The translations under genes were made by a program, and so were the position numbers. A stretch of DNA of 64,000 nt, taken from contig JBCCHB010000004.1 of NCBI GenBank assembly GCA_039028975.1, positions 1 to 64,000 on the forward strand, read 5' to 3'. The notes under the pieces were generated by a model, which had not been told where the DNA came from, made no database searches, and saw nothing but the letters and a program-made list of their open reading frames with translations. Shown here one piece after another: positions 25,430 through 34,311 of the stretch. The stretch comes from JAHBNG01 sp039028975 (lineage in GTDB: Bacteria > Chloroflexota > Anaerolineae > Caldilineales > Caldilineaceae). Every line of letters begins with the position of its first letter. The first letter of the stretch is position 1.

Positions 25430-26410
25430 ATGAACAATTTCAATCCCCGTTTTATAACTCGTATAGGCTGGGTGTTGGGGGTATGGCTGCTCCTTTTTGT
25501 ACTGCTCTCTTGGTACGCTACCCTTATCCCCAGCTTTGGCACCTTTCAGATCACCTCCATTAGCAAAAATAGTCTGCCACTGATCTATCTGGCGATTGGC
25601 CAAGCGATTATCGTAATTGCAGGCGGGATCGACTTGTCTTTGGGTGCACTGCTGTTGCTGGGCAATGTACTGGCAGCCCGCTTCATGGAGGATCAAGCCT
25701 TTGGGTTAGTGATTTTGATTGCGGTTGGCATTATTCTACTTATAGGTTTACTCAACGCGTTCGTTGGTTATATCGTCAATCTTTCTGGCGTACCAGACAT
25801 TGTGGTAACGCTGGCCACCAGCTACATTTGGTCCGGGCTGGCTCTTTGGATTCTGCCATCGCCAGGTGGGGGAACTGCACCCGGATTTCGCTGGCTCTTT
25901 ACTGGCTCCGAATCAGGTATTGGGGGAACGTATGTCTTGCCACTTCTTATGATGGCAATACCTACGGTTTTGTTCTTTATCTTGTCTAGGCGTAGCCAGA
26001 TTGGTCTTGCCATTTACGCTATTGGCAGTGACGGTGTGGCCGCGAGGCTGGCTGGCGTGGATATTCGTCGAGCTAAGATTGTCTCTTATGCTGTTGGTGG
26101 GGCCATGGCTGGCTTGGCGGGTTTGGCCACAGTGGCTATCACAGGCACAGGGGATCCAAGATTCAGCGTGGGTGCAATTGCCACACTAAATAGCGTAGCT
26201 GCAGTTGTGTTAGGCGGAATTGCATTAACAGGTGGTGTTGGTTCCGTTCCGGGTGTGGTAGCAGCGGCAATGATCCTTATCATGCTGAACCCGATTCTAA
26301 GTGCGATGGGTATTGATCCCAACACAGCCCAGGTAATTCAGGGAATACTGATTGCGGGCGTAATGATGGTAGGCGGTTTGATGACGCTTCTACGAGAAAG
26401 GCGTTCATGA
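25430..26410 (+). CDS. ABC sugar transporter permease (RbsC-type), first of module 1
   Basis: The 326-residue, highly hydrophobic protein has about 8-10 membrane segments. It shows the family signature IVIAGGIDLSLGALLLLGNVLAA and the EAA-like loop GSDGVAARLAGVDIRRAKI. It starts 4 nt after the agmatine deiminase stop, so it is cotranscribed. The end overlaps a 19-codon frame (ATGA at 26407), which is probably the truncated start of a lost gene. It pairs with the permease at 31310 or homodimerises. Confidence 0.9.
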   Translation: MNNFNPRFITRIGWVLGVWLLLFVLLSWYATLIPSFGTFQITSISKNSLPLIYLAIGQAIIVIAGGIDLSLGALLLLGNVLAARFMEDQAFGLVILIAVGIILLIGLLNAFVGYIVNLSGVPDIVVTLATSYIWSGLALWILPSPGGGTAPGFRWLFTGSESGIGGTYVLPLLMMAIPTVLFFILSRRSQIGLAIYAIGSDGVAARLAGVDIRRAKIVSYAVGGAMAGLAGLATVAITGTGDPRFSVGAIATLNSVAAVVLGGIALTGGVGSVPGVVAAAMILIMLNPILSAMGIDPNTAQVIQGILIAGVMMVGGLMTLLRERRS

Positions 26411-26501
26411 GTCAATATTCGCAGCAGCCCACGTGGTGGCAACCCTACCTAACTTCTATAGGCTAGAACACGCCTTTCATCAGATCCCCCAACACAACGC
26501 T

Positions 26502-26522
26502 ATGTTCAGTAGTTCACGATTT
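26502..26522 (+). repeat. Repeat end, 20/21 identical to 39608-39628
   Basis: ATGTTCAGTAGTTCACGATTT here, one mismatch with 39608-39628. It probably marks the remaining end of a MITE-like element that replaced the gene once present after the permease. Confidence 0.6.
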
Positions 26523-26562
26523 CGGTGGAGGAGGCGTTCTCTTACGCCGGACTTCTCGAGGC

Positions 26563-26727
26563 AGACCCGCATTAGAGAATGCTTATTCCACGGAAACGAG
26601 TAACTTTCGTGAACGACTGATGTTGACTGAGCCATATGTCATTGAAAATGGGGATTTTATACTCAATGGTAAACCCGGATTGGGATACGACCTGGATGAA
26701 GAGTGGTTGGCGGCTCATGCCAATTAG
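26563..26727 (+). pseudogene. C-terminal relic of a mandelate racemase/enolase-superfamily dehydratase
   Basis: The frame reads RPALENAYSTETSNF, then LTEPYVIENGDF and GKPGLGYDLDEEWL before TAG at 26725. The order (PNA-x-x-E-like motif, EP, short strand-turn, then PGLG-x-x-L/D-D-E) is the conserved end of MR/MLE-type sugar-acid dehydratases. The catalytic barrel is missing, and repeat-like DNA (26502-26522) lies upstream. The loss suggests the operon once included a sugar-acid dehydratase. Confidence 0.55.
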
Positions 26728-26776
26728 TTTTTTGTTTTACCTTGTCATGACGGGGGTAAATGTGTAAAATGAAATT

Positions 26777-28216
26777 ATGCGCTACTTCAATACTCATGGT
26801 CCAGTAGAAATTGAACACCATTACGTCGTCTCTCGACAGTGGTTGGTCGATGAATTGAGCGTTCAAATTGATCAAGGTAAATACTTTACCATCTTTGCCC
26901 CACGCCAGATGGGCAAGACCACGCTACTAAGGAAGCTGGATGAAATGCTGGTTGAGAATCCAGCTTATTTGCCCATCTCACTTAACTTTGAGCAGTATGA
27001 AGAGTGGTATAGTTCTGAGTTTATAGAGGATGTGGCAGAGCGAATTGATTATCACATCAACCAAGCCTTTCAGAAACGTAATCATCCCCAATCAGAAGAA
27101 GTCGCTACTCTCTTAAGCGAAGAACCTCCCAAAACATTTCAATCGTTCAGCCGGTTCTTTCGGAAGCTTTATACCATAGCGCCAGATATCAAAATCATAC
27201 TCATTATTGATGAATTTGACGCAACGCCCACTGAGGCCCTCTCCCCGCTCCTTAAAACGTGGCGTTCGATGTACCTGGAAAAGCGTCCACCTCACAGCCT
27301 TCATAGCGTTATGCTTATCGGCATTCAGAACATTGCTCGACTCAACTTTGGACGAAGCTCACCCTTTAACATTGCTTATCAACAGAGACTTAATGGCTTT
27401 TCATCTGATGAGTTAAACGATCTGATTGGGCAATACTCAGCGGAATCAGGCCAACAGTTTGAGCCAGATGCGTTGGCTTTTCTCTATGAACAGACCGCCG
27501 GACACCCCTTCTTGATCAACCGAACCGCAGCGATTCTGACGGAAAATTTAGTAACAGATCGTTCGATTTCCGTTACGGCGGAACATGTCCGTTTAGCCAT
27601 AGGAAAGCTGGTGCGAGAGACAAATTACAACTTTGAGACCATTATTCGCCATGCTGACGAGTACCGGGACGACGTACTCAATATCCTGTTTGGTGGTGGG
27701 TATACTTTCAACCTCAATGATTCTTTGGTGGGTGACCTCTATCGGGAGGGCGTCATTTGCGAAGATGACCAGGAAAAGTGCAAGATTGCCAACCCGATTT
27801 ATAGCAAGGTTCTGCTGGCTGCCTTTCGTCCTATTCGTACAGGTGAGCAATCGGCCATATTAGTCAATGGTTATGATTTTCGTCCCCATGCCGTTGATGA
27901 CCGTTTAGATATAGAAGGGTTGCTCTCTCGCTTTCGCGAATTTGTCGAACGACGCGGTCAAGAAGCCTTTAAAGTGACCGAGATGCCCCAAGAGGCAACA
28001 GGGCAGTATCTGCTTATGGCCTACCTGGATCTCGTTGTACGCCAACTGGGCGGGGATCTGTTTACCGAAGTCGATTCGGGTGACGGACGTCTGGACCTGA
28101 TCGTTGTCCGTCATGGGCATCGCTATATTATTGAGACCAAGATATGGCGTGGCCCAGCTACCTTTGCTGCTGGCCTTGAGCAACTGGCGGATTATTTATC
28201 CACAGAAAGAGAGTAA
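26777..28216 (+). CDS. AAA-like ATPase with C-terminal PD-(D/E)XK nuclease-like domain, C-terminus cut by a stop
   Basis: The product is 479 residues. The N-terminal AAA region has Walker A FAPRQMGKTTL (about 42-50) and Walker B IILIIDEFD (about 145). The C-terminus has a restriction-fold core, GDGRLDLIVVRHGHRYIIETKIW, with the expected D...ExK residues. The TAA at 28214 is followed, in the same frame, by 42 more codons (GYYVVFHARPKVYGK...ISVYLVRLTL) ending TAG at 28343-28345. That tail is the usual end of this family, so the stop is probably a nonsense mutation (GAA to TAA). Such proteins are common accessory genes with unproven roles. It separates the two halves of module 1 and looks inserted. 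Confidence 0.8.
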   Translation: MRYFNTHGPVEIEHHYVVSRQWLVDELSVQIDQGKYFTIFAPRQMGKTTLLRKLDEMLVENPAYLPISLNFEQYEEWYSSEFIEDVAERIDYHINQAFQKRNHPQSEEVATLLSEEPPKTFQSFSRFFRKLYTIAPDIKIILIIDEFDATPTEALSPLLKTWRSMYLEKRPPHSLHSVMLIGIQNIARLNFGRSSPFNIAYQQRLNGFSSDELNDLIGQYSAESGQQFEPDALAFLYEQTAGHPFLINRTAAILTENLVTDRSISVTAEHVRLAIGKLVRETNYNFETIIRHADEYRDDVLNILFGGGYTFNLNDSLVGDLYREGVICEDDQEKCKIANPIYSKVLLAAFRPIRTGEQSAILVNGYDFRPHAVDDRLDIEGLLSRFREFVERRGQEAFKVTEMPQEATGQYLLMAYLDLVVRQLGGDLFTEVDSGDGRLDLIVVRHGHRYIIETKIWRGPATFAAGLEQLADYLSTERE

Positions 28217-28386
28217 CGCGGGTATTACGTCGTCTTCCATGCTCGCCCCAAAGTCTATGGCAAGCTACCCCATGAGGAGCTTGAGTTTGAGACAAATCAG
28301 GATGAAAAGCAAATCTCTGTCTATTTGGTGCGTCTCACTTTGTAGGCCCTACTTCGGAATGAATAATCAGAGAAGGATTTAAACCC

Positions 28387-29946
28387 ATGAATACAGACGC
28401 CCAACCTCCCTATCTCTTAGGCATTGATGGCGGAACGGAAGCCATTAAAGCCGGGCTTTTTGATCTGCAAGGCAACTTAGTAGCTATGGGAGCCCGGACG
28501 TACGGCACAACTTTCCCTCGCCCCGGCTGGGCAGAGCAGGATCCTGCTGAATGGTGGGCTGGATTGGTTGGGGCTATTCAGGATTGTATGGCGGCTGGAC
28601 AAGTTTCGCCTGATGATGTGATTGGTCTTAGCGCCGATGCTACCACCTGCACACTAATTCCCATGGGAGCAGATGGCCAAACACTGGGGAACGCTCTTCT
28701 GTGGATGGATGTGCGTGCAGCCAGCCAGGCCAACCAGATCTTTGCAACAGGTGGCGAGGCGTTGCGATACAGCCTGGCTGGACTCAGCGCCGAATGGATG
28801 CCCCCCAAGATGCTCTGGCTAAAAGAGAACGATCTAGAACGATATGAACAGGCGGTCACCCTCCTTGAATATACTGACTGGATTGCCTACCGCTTAACGG
28901 GACGGATGACGCACAACGTCAATACCATTACCCACCGTTGGTTGCATCATGGTCCATCAGGTGGTTGGCAGCAAGCATTCTTTGAAGAGATCGGTCTGGG
29001 TGATCTGCAGCAGAAGTTCTCAGATGAGATTCTCAATGTAGGTGAGGTGGTGGGTGGCCTACTGCCCGACGTTGCCCAGAAAATGGGGTTAAACCCAGGA
29101 ACCCCAGTGGCCACCGGTGGGGGGGATGCATTTATCGGTTTGCTGGGCATGGGTGTCTGCGAGCCAGGTGATCTGGGCGTCATTATGGGCTCTTCCAATG
29201 TATTGGCCGGTCTGGCAGCAGAGGAATTCCATGTGCCTGGCATCTTTGGTAGTTACCCCAATGCGTTGATCCCAGGGCTCAATGTGGTGGAAGGGGGGCA
29301 GGTTTCGACCGGCTCGATCCTCAACTGGTTTAAGCAAAACTTTGCCCAAGACTTAGCAAGCCAAGCCGATGCAGATGGTTCATCAATCTATCAGATCTTG
29401 GACGGTGCAGCATCCCAGGTACCGGTGGGTTCTGATGGGCTGATTGTGCTGGATTACTTTCAAGGCAACCGCACTCCTTACACAGATTCGGCCGCCCGGG
29501 GCGCGGTTTGGGGCCTTTCCCTCCAAAGCAGCCGCGCCCATGTTTTCCGAGCCTTGATGGAGGGGATTGCCTATGGAACGGCTGATATCATTCAAACCTT
29601 CCGTCAAAGCAACTTTACCGTTGAGCGAGTCATTGCCTGCGGTGGCGCAACCAAAAGCCCCGTCTTTATGCAGATCTATGCTGATGTGCTGGGGCTGCCC
29701 ATCTACATTGCTAGCACACCAGAAGCTTGCCTTCTTGGCTCATCGATAGTGGCCGCGGTTGGGGCCGGAGCGTACCCGGATTTGGTCACTGCGTCCCAAA
29801 AGATGGCCCAGGTGGATGCCAACTATCAGCCTAATGCCGCCAACCGCCAAGCGTATGGATTCTACATAACCCAGCACCAATCGACCTATCAACAGCTGAA
29901 ATCACTTATGCAGGCCATGAGCCATCACATTGATAGTGATGCTTGA
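28387..29946 (+). CDS. FGGY-family carbohydrate kinase (module 1)
   Basis: The product is 519 residues; ATG 28387 has GAAGGA 8 nt upstream. N-terminal ATPase-fold motif LGIDGGTEAIKAGLFDLQG, substrate region GWAEQDPAEWW, hinge GGGDAFIGLLGMG, and the FGGY-type block FQGNRTPYTDSAARGAVWGL. The C-terminal adenosine motif is IACGGATKSPVFMQIYADVLG. It phosphorylates an imported sugar or polyol. The sequence is nearest the ribulokinase/xylulokinase type, but the exact substrate cannot be read. The stop overlaps the TTG start of the AraM-like gene. Confidence 0.88.
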   Translation: MNTDAQPPYLLGIDGGTEAIKAGLFDLQGNLVAMGARTYGTTFPRPGWAEQDPAEWWAGLVGAIQDCMAAGQVSPDDVIGLSADATTCTLIPMGADGQTLGNALLWMDVRAASQANQIFATGGEALRYSLAGLSAEWMPPKMLWLKENDLERYEQAVTLLEYTDWIAYRLTGRMTHNVNTITHRWLHHGPSGGWQQAFFEEIGLGDLQQKFSDEILNVGEVVGGLLPDVAQKMGLNPGTPVATGGGDAFIGLLGMGVCEPGDLGVIMGSSNVLAGLAAEEFHVPGIFGSYPNALIPGLNVVEGGQVSTGSILNWFKQNFAQDLASQADADGSSIYQILDGAASQVPVGSDGLIVLDYFQGNRTPYTDSAARGAVWGLSLQSSRAHVFRALMEGIAYGTADIIQTFRQSNFTVERVIACGGATKSPVFMQIYADVLGLPIYIASTPEACLLGSSIVAAVGAGAYPDLVTASQKMAQVDANYQPNAANRQAYGFYITQHQSTYQQLKSLMQAMSHHIDSDA

Positions 29947-31265
29947 TAAGAAAGAAGGACGTAGTTAGCGGCCTTAAGGTCAGAATCATCAAGTACACGG
30001 AGAAATCAGTGGAGCGCATACGACCGGAAGCTCTTACCATTGGCACAGATGCCGTTGGGGCGCTGATCCAATACTGTCAAAGCAAACGTTACACTCGTCT
30101 CTTGATAGTGGCCGACCGGAATACCTATGCAGCACTGGGGCATAGGGTACATCAGGTGCTAGATGCCGAATCATTTGATACCCGATTGGTGTACTTTGAT
30201 CATCCTGAAGTGGTGGCCGATGCCCACCATATTTTGGATATTCTCATAGCCGCCAACAATGAAGATCGCATCTTTCTGGCCGTTGGCTCAGGAACCATCA
30301 CCGATCTGGTCCGCTTTTCCAGCCATCGTAGTGGCGTACCGTTTATCTCTTTACCTACAGCCCCCTCGGTAGATGGCTTTACTTCGATTGGTGCGCCAAC
30401 CATTGTACGGGGCATCAAGAAGACGTTAGTCTCTCAGCCTCCAGTCGCCATCTTTGCCGATCTAGATACGCTGCGGCGGGCACCCCGGCGGCTTATGGCT
30501 GCTGGTTTTGGCGATATGATGGGTAAATTCACGTCTGCAGCGGACTTTAAGCTAGGCCATCTGCTATGGAATGAACCTTTTGATAGCGAGATTGCGGAGA
30601 GAACGCGGGAATCAGCTCAGACTTGCGTTGACAATTTGGAATCAATTGCCACTGCAAGCGAAGAAGGGATGCGAATCTTATTTGACGCGCTGGTTGAATC
30701 GGGTTATTGTATGTTAGATTTTGGTGAGTCTCGTCCAGCATCTGGTGCAGAACATCACATCTCCCACTTTGCTGAAATGAAGCTGCTACAGGGCGGTAAA
30801 CCAGCCGTACTTCACGGTGCAAAAGTGGGCGCGGCCACAATTCGAGTAGCCCAACTTTATGATCAGGTCAAGTCGCTCTCTCAAGCCCAGGTTGCCCAGC
30901 TAATGGAAGTGGCAGAGCCACCCAATCCTGATGTTGAAAAGCTGGCTATTCGAGACGCCTACGGTGAGTTGGCCGAGCCGTTGCTCAAAGGGCAACTACC
31001 GTACATCGAGATTGACCACAAAGTCTATGAGGACATTCAAAAACGTATCATCGACAACTGGGCAGATATTCAGGCTATTGCGGCCCAGGTTCCGTCTGCA
31101 GCTGATGTCACACGTTGGCTTCAGGCAGTTGGTGGTGCGATCCAAGCAAAGGATCTAGGCATTTCAGAAGCAGATTTTGAGGAAGCCTATAACAACGGTC
31201 ACTATCTGCGCGAGCGGTTTACCATTCGAAAGATGATGCACCTTTTCTTTAAGGGCGCCGTTTAG
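29943..31265 (+). CDS. araM: Glycerol-1-phosphate dehydrogenase family enzyme (AraM-like)
   Basis: The product is 440 residues from TTG 29943 (overlapping the kinase stop); GTG 30009 is an alternative start. It is an iron/zinc alcohol dehydrogenase-fold NAD(P)H enzyme: GSGTITDLVRFSSHRSGVPFISLPTAPSVDGFTS holds the nucleotide and metal-binding motifs. The histidines in ASGAEHHISHF and AVLHGAKVG are the expected metal ligands. AraM of Bacillus sits in the arabinose operon and interconverts dihydroxyacetone phosphate and sn-glycerol-1-phosphate. With the kinase next door, oxidation of a phosphorylated polyol is plausible here; it may also serve ether-lipid precursor supply. The substrate is not decided by the sequence. 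Confidence 0.85.
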   Translation: MIRKKDVVSGLKVRIIKYTEKSVERIRPEALTIGTDAVGALIQYCQSKRYTRLLIVADRNTYAALGHRVHQVLDAESFDTRLVYFDHPEVVADAHHILDILIAANNEDRIFLAVGSGTITDLVRFSSHRSGVPFISLPTAPSVDGFTSIGAPTIVRGIKKTLVSQPPVAIFADLDTLRRAPRRLMAAGFGDMMGKFTSAADFKLGHLLWNEPFDSEIAERTRESAQTCVDNLESIATASEEGMRILFDALVESGYCMLDFGESRPASGAEHHISHFAEMKLLQGGKPAVLHGAKVGAATIRVAQLYDQVKSLSQAQVAQLMEVAEPPNPDVEKLAIRDAYGELAEPLLKGQLPYIEIDHKVYEDIQKRIIDNWADIQAIAAQVPSAADVTRWLQAVGGAIQAKDLGISEADFEEAYNNGHYLRERFTIRKMMHLFFKGAV

Positions 31266-31272
31266 GTCGCTG

Positions 31273-31300
31273 CAGATCTGTTTGAAAATGACCCCAGTAT
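31273..31300 (+). repeat. Remnant of the 85-bp repeat (copy D)
   Basis: CAGATCTGTTTGAAAA is identical to 33480-33495 in copy C, followed directly by TGACCCCAGTAT, which matches the right end. The palindromic middle has been deleted. It lies 9 nt before the permease start. Confidence 0.65.
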
Positions 31301-31309
31301 CACTCAATC

Positions 31310-32272
31310 ATGAATCGTTTCACTGACCGCTTGCTGACCTTTATGGCGAATCGCCCAGAGTTAATCCTCCTGGCCGTTTTTGCTCTCCTTGTGTTGCTTA
31401 CTGGCTCTGTAGAACCGGCCTTTCTTTCGACCAATGGGCTACGAAATACGCTTCTACAGGCTGCTCCGTTGGGCATACTGGCGGGTGCGCAGACAATCCT
31501 CATGCTCACAGGGGGTATCGACCTTTCTGTTACAATGATCGCCACCGGTTCAGCCTACGTAGCGGCCAATCAATCACCCAATGGGGCTGCGGTCGCTATT
31601 CTGTTGGGCATTCTAGTGGGGCTGATTGCGGGCAGCGCCAATGGTGTAGGCGTATCCGTTTTTCGGGTCAATCCGCTGATTATGACCCTGGCCATGTCCG
31701 GGATTTTACTGGGCCTCTTTACATCGTGGACCCAGACGATCCTGCAAGGTTCAACCCAAGTTGGCCCCTTCATCAAGCAAATTGGCGCTGGTTCCTTTTT
31801 AGACAATCGCTTGCCCTATAGTGTGGTGGTTTGGGGAAGCATTGCCGCTGGGCTGATCTGGCTGCTGAGACGCTCCGGTTGGGGACGGCTGCTTTATGCG
31901 ATTGGCGATAATGAAGTGGCCGTACGCCTAGCTGGTGTACGAGTCTGGCAGGTGCGGATTACAGCGTATGTAGTGGCTGGCATTCTGGCGTCGATCGCAG
32001 GTATTCTGCTGGCCGGGCGAACGGGTGCCGTCGATCTCCAATTGGCCAACGCGTTTCTGCTACCGTCGGTCGCTGCTGCGGTGATCGGTGGCACCTCGAT
32101 TTTTGGTGGTATCGGTGGCTATACGGGAACCATATTGGGTGCGTTAATTTTGAGCGTGCTCAATTCCATGTTGACATTTCTCAACGTGGGCCAGGACATC
32201 CAGCAGGTAGTTTATGGCGTGATTGTATTGGCCCTAGCCTGGGGATACGCAAGGCTGACAAGAGGTCGATAA
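31310..32272 (+). CDS. ABC sugar transporter permease (RbsC-type), second of module 1
   Basis: The 320-residue integral membrane protein has the family signature MLTGGIDLSVTMIATGSAYVAA and the cytoplasmic loop IGDNEVAVRLAGVRVWQVRI. About 8-9 hydrophobic segments are present. It is distant from the other module-1 genes but likely heterodimerises with the 25430 permease, as in other two-permease systems. Its leader is formed by repeat remnant D and has no clear RBS. It converges with the amine oxidase gene, 18 nt away. Confidence 0.9.
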   Translation: MNRFTDRLLTFMANRPELILLAVFALLVLLTGSVEPAFLSTNGLRNTLLQAAPLGILAGAQTILMLTGGIDLSVTMIATGSAYVAANQSPNGAAVAILLGILVGLIAGSANGVGVSVFRVNPLIMTLAMSGILLGLFTSWTQTILQGSTQVGPFIKQIGAGSFLDNRLPYSVVVWGSIAAGLIWLLRRSGWGRLLYAIGDNEVAVRLAGVRVWQVRITAYVVAGILASIAGILLAGRTGAVDLQLANAFLLPSVAAAVIGGTSIFGGIGGYTGTILGALILSVLNSMLTFLNVGQDIQQVVYGVIVLALAWGYARLTRGR

Positions 32273-32290
32273 GCTATGTTGTGGTCGCCA

Positions 32291-33427
32291 TCAGAGCCAA
32301 TCCCAGTCCATGCTGGCCTTGTGCGGTATCGCCGTTACGTCGGCAATCGGCATCTCCAAGTCCGTGATCTGTTTGGCATATCTTGCGCCAGACTCCAAGG
32401 CACCCTCAATCAAACCGCCATTGCTGTATGACGTTTCGGATGAGATAAAGGCCAGCTTACTCTCCCAAAAGTCACCCAGATGCAGCGTTAGTCCATACTG
32501 GGGATGGTTGGTCTGCGGCTGACGGTCAGCCAAGCTAGCTGTAAATTCTTCCCTACTCCAATCTTGAAAATAGACCTCAATTGGATCGTTCGCTTCCTCA
32601 CCAAAGATGGCAGCAAGCTGCTGCTTTGCACGGTGGATAAACTCTGTTTGACCCATGGCGGTCCGACTCTCTGCGTCGATGCCCGCAAAGCCGAATAGGG
32701 CAAAAACCTGCCCAGAATTGGGTGAGGCATCGTGAATCTCCGCCAATGGACCGCGCCGGCTGATAATGGAACCACATAGTCCTTGCTCTCGCCAAAAGGG
32801 CCTTTCATAGAGGGCGAAAAATTTGGCGTGACCAGCCATCCAGGTTGGCGTTGAGGTTAAAGTTTGCACCGTGCCGGATGGCAGTTCCGGGGTGAAAGAG
32901 AGTTCGGCAATCAACCGTGGTGGTATGGCTAACGCCACCTGCCTTGCCTGAATCCGCGTCTTGCCTGATGGGCTGATGCAGTCCGCGACAACCATCTCAT
33001 CATGGATGGACAAACCCGTTACGGCGTAACCCAACAGTTTGTCCGCTGGATCAATTTCATTGGCAATTGTATCCACTAGCCGCCCAATACCACCCCCGAT
33101 ACGGTAGGAACCAGCCATGGGAGAGGTATTTAGTGCTTTGACAAGTGAGCCGTTGGGCTGCTCAAATAGGGTTGCTCCATTGGCGTATTGGTCGTAATAT
33201 GGAATGTCGAAGTGAGCGAGCAGGCTAGCCACCAAGGGCTGCCCCGGCCAAAACCAAGACGGCCCCATATCGCACATGGCACCACTTTGCTGCGCCACAG
33301 TAAGAACCCGACCACCGAAGCGATTGCGCGCTTCGATCAACTTTACGTCCACGCCAGCACGACTCAACTGCCAGGCAGCAGTGAGTCCGCTCAGTCCGCC
33401 GCCGATAAGTAAACACTCTGTTTGCAT
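32291..33427 (-). CDS. Flavin-containing amine oxidase family protein
   Basis: The product is 378 residues from ATG 33427; the frame is open to 33466. The FAD-binding beta-alpha-beta motif LLIGGGLSGLTAAWQL is at residues 5-20, followed by the GG-R-V motif NRFGGRVLT and by DMGPSWFWPGQ. The C-terminal FAD loop is YSNGGLIEGALESGARYA. The family oxidises primary or polyamines, or acts as a desaturase. It is somewhat short (typical 420-500), mostly in the substrate domain. It is divergent from the TetR gene, with repeat copy C between them, so it could be under TetR control. Confidence 0.82.
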   Translation of the reverse strand: MQTECLLIGGGLSGLTAAWQLSRAGVDVKLIEARNRFGGRVLTVAQQSGAMCDMGPSWFWPGQPLVASLLAHFDIPYYDQYANGATLFEQPNGSLVKALNTSPMAGSYRIGGGIGRLVDTIANEIDPADKLLGYAVTGLSIHDEMVVADCISPSGKTRIQARQVALAIPPRLIAELSFTPELPSGTVQTLTSTPTWMAGHAKFFALYERPFWREQGLCGSIISRRGPLAEIHDASPNSGQVFALFGFAGIDAESRTAMGQTEFIHRAKQQLAAIFGEEANDPIEVYFQDWSREEFTASLADRQPQTNHPQYGLTLHLGDFWESKLAFISSETSYSNGGLIEGALESGARYAKQITDLEMPIADVTAIPHKASMDWDWL

Positions 33428-33473
33428 CGTTTGAACCTTTTTTGGGACAATCAGTAGGTAAGTCAAACCAGTC

Positions 33474-33558
33474 TATACTCAGATCTGTTTGAAAACTGTA
33501 GGTTGGTTACTCTGGCAGAGCTGTGGACACCTACGCTATTCAAATCGACCGCAGTATA
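33474..33558. repeat. 85-bp palindromic repeat (copy C)
   Basis: Begins TATACTCAG, ends CCGCAGTATA. Arms TTTGAAAACTGTAGGT (33488-33503) and ACCTACGCTATTCAAA (33529-33544) pair at 13 of 16 positions. Sequence order matches the two halves of copy A around the DUF1670 cassette, which makes it the empty-site model. Confidence 0.75.
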
Positions 33559-33583
33559 GCACGCAATTGTAGCATCGCCAACT

Positions 33584-33611
33584 TTACATACCTACTAGTA
33601 GGTAGTATACT
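33584..33611 (+). promoter_or_regulatory. TetR promoter with embedded 16-bp operator
   Basis: A TTTACA -35 (33584-33589) and TATACT -10 (33606-33611) are separated by 16 nt. The perfect palindrome TACCTACTAGTAGGTA (33589-33604) fills the spacer. The -10 ends 6 nt before the ATG, so the message should be nearly leaderless. Repressor binding here would block RNA polymerase. Confidence 0.75.
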
Positions 33612-33617
33612 CCAACC

Positions 33618-34178
33618 ATGAGCAACACACGTCAAAACATCATGCATCATGCAGAGCAACTCGTTCGGACAAAGGGAGCGAACGGATTTAGCTATGCCGA
33701 TCTTGCCACTAGACTGAACATTCGGAAGGCTAGCATCCACTATCATTTTCCAAGCAAAAACGACTTATTGCATAATCTGATCCAGAACTATCGAGTCCGC
33801 TTTATGCGAGAATTGGGTGAGCTGGCAAAATTGTCAGCGCCACAAGAAAAGTTGGTTGGCTTTGTTGATCTCTATCGGCAAGGGCTAAATACGGACACAC
33901 TCTGCTTATGTGGGATGCTTACACTAGATAGTGGCGCGTTAACAGAATCAATGCAGCAAGATCTGGATACCTTTTTCCAAAGTTTAGAGGCGTGGTTGGC
34001 CCAGGTCTTTGAAGAAGGGCTTAAAGAAGAGGGGTGGGTACTGTCAGCATCACCTGAATCGGAAGCCAACGCACTTTTGGCGCTGGTCCAGGGTGCTCAA
34101 CTGATTGCGCGCAACGCAGAAGAGGAGGTGGAAAAGTTCAACAGGATTGTTGAACCACAGATAGAACGCTATCGTTAG
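33618..34178 (+). CDS. TetR/AcrR-family transcriptional repressor
   Basis: The product is 186 residues. The N-terminal HTH (about 9-55) reads AEQLVRTKGANGFSYADLATRLNIRKASIHYHFPSKNDLL, the classic TetR recognition-helix pattern. The C-terminal part (TetR_C, about 75-186) has the CLCGML segment seen in several redox or aldehyde-responsive members, with cysteines 94 and 96 that could sense electrophiles (inference). Autoregulation is indicated by the operator in its own promoter. The same operator precedes the SDR gene downstream. Confidence 0.9.
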   Translation: MSNTRQNIMHHAEQLVRTKGANGFSYADLATRLNIRKASIHYHFPSKNDLLHNLIQNYRVRFMRELGELAKLSAPQEKLVGFVDLYRQGLNTDTLCLCGMLTLDSGALTESMQQDLDTFFQSLEAWLAQVFEEGLKEEGWVLSASPESEANALLALVQGAQLIARNAEEEVEKFNRIVEPQIERYR

Positions 34179-34295
34179 GATGTTTAGGAACGGGAATGCA
34201 ACAACTTGAACATTTGAGGGGGTGAAACCCGAGTGAACAACGCAAGTAATTTATAGTCCGTTCATTAGCAAAAGATTTTTTTTAACCACAAATTC

Positions 34296-34311
34296 TACCT
34301 ACTAGTAGATA
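34296..34311 (+). promoter_or_regulatory. Second copy of the TetR operator, before the SDR gene
   Basis: TACCTACTAGTAGATA matches the 33589-33604 operator at 15 of 16 positions and lies 28 nt before the SDR start. This makes the SDR a probable direct target. Confidence 0.75.

Noticed and set aside
26500..26560. HDFGGGGVLL reading that looks like the enolase-superfamily motif just upstream of the relic
   Set aside because: Bases 26502-26522 are 20/21 identical to a repeat end at 39608, so the motif is at least partly coincidental. Only the later PGLG part was called.
29700..31000. Opposite-strand frames inside the kinase and AraM genes
   Set aside because: Shadow frames with no RBS and no protein family; the plus-strand genes are well supported.
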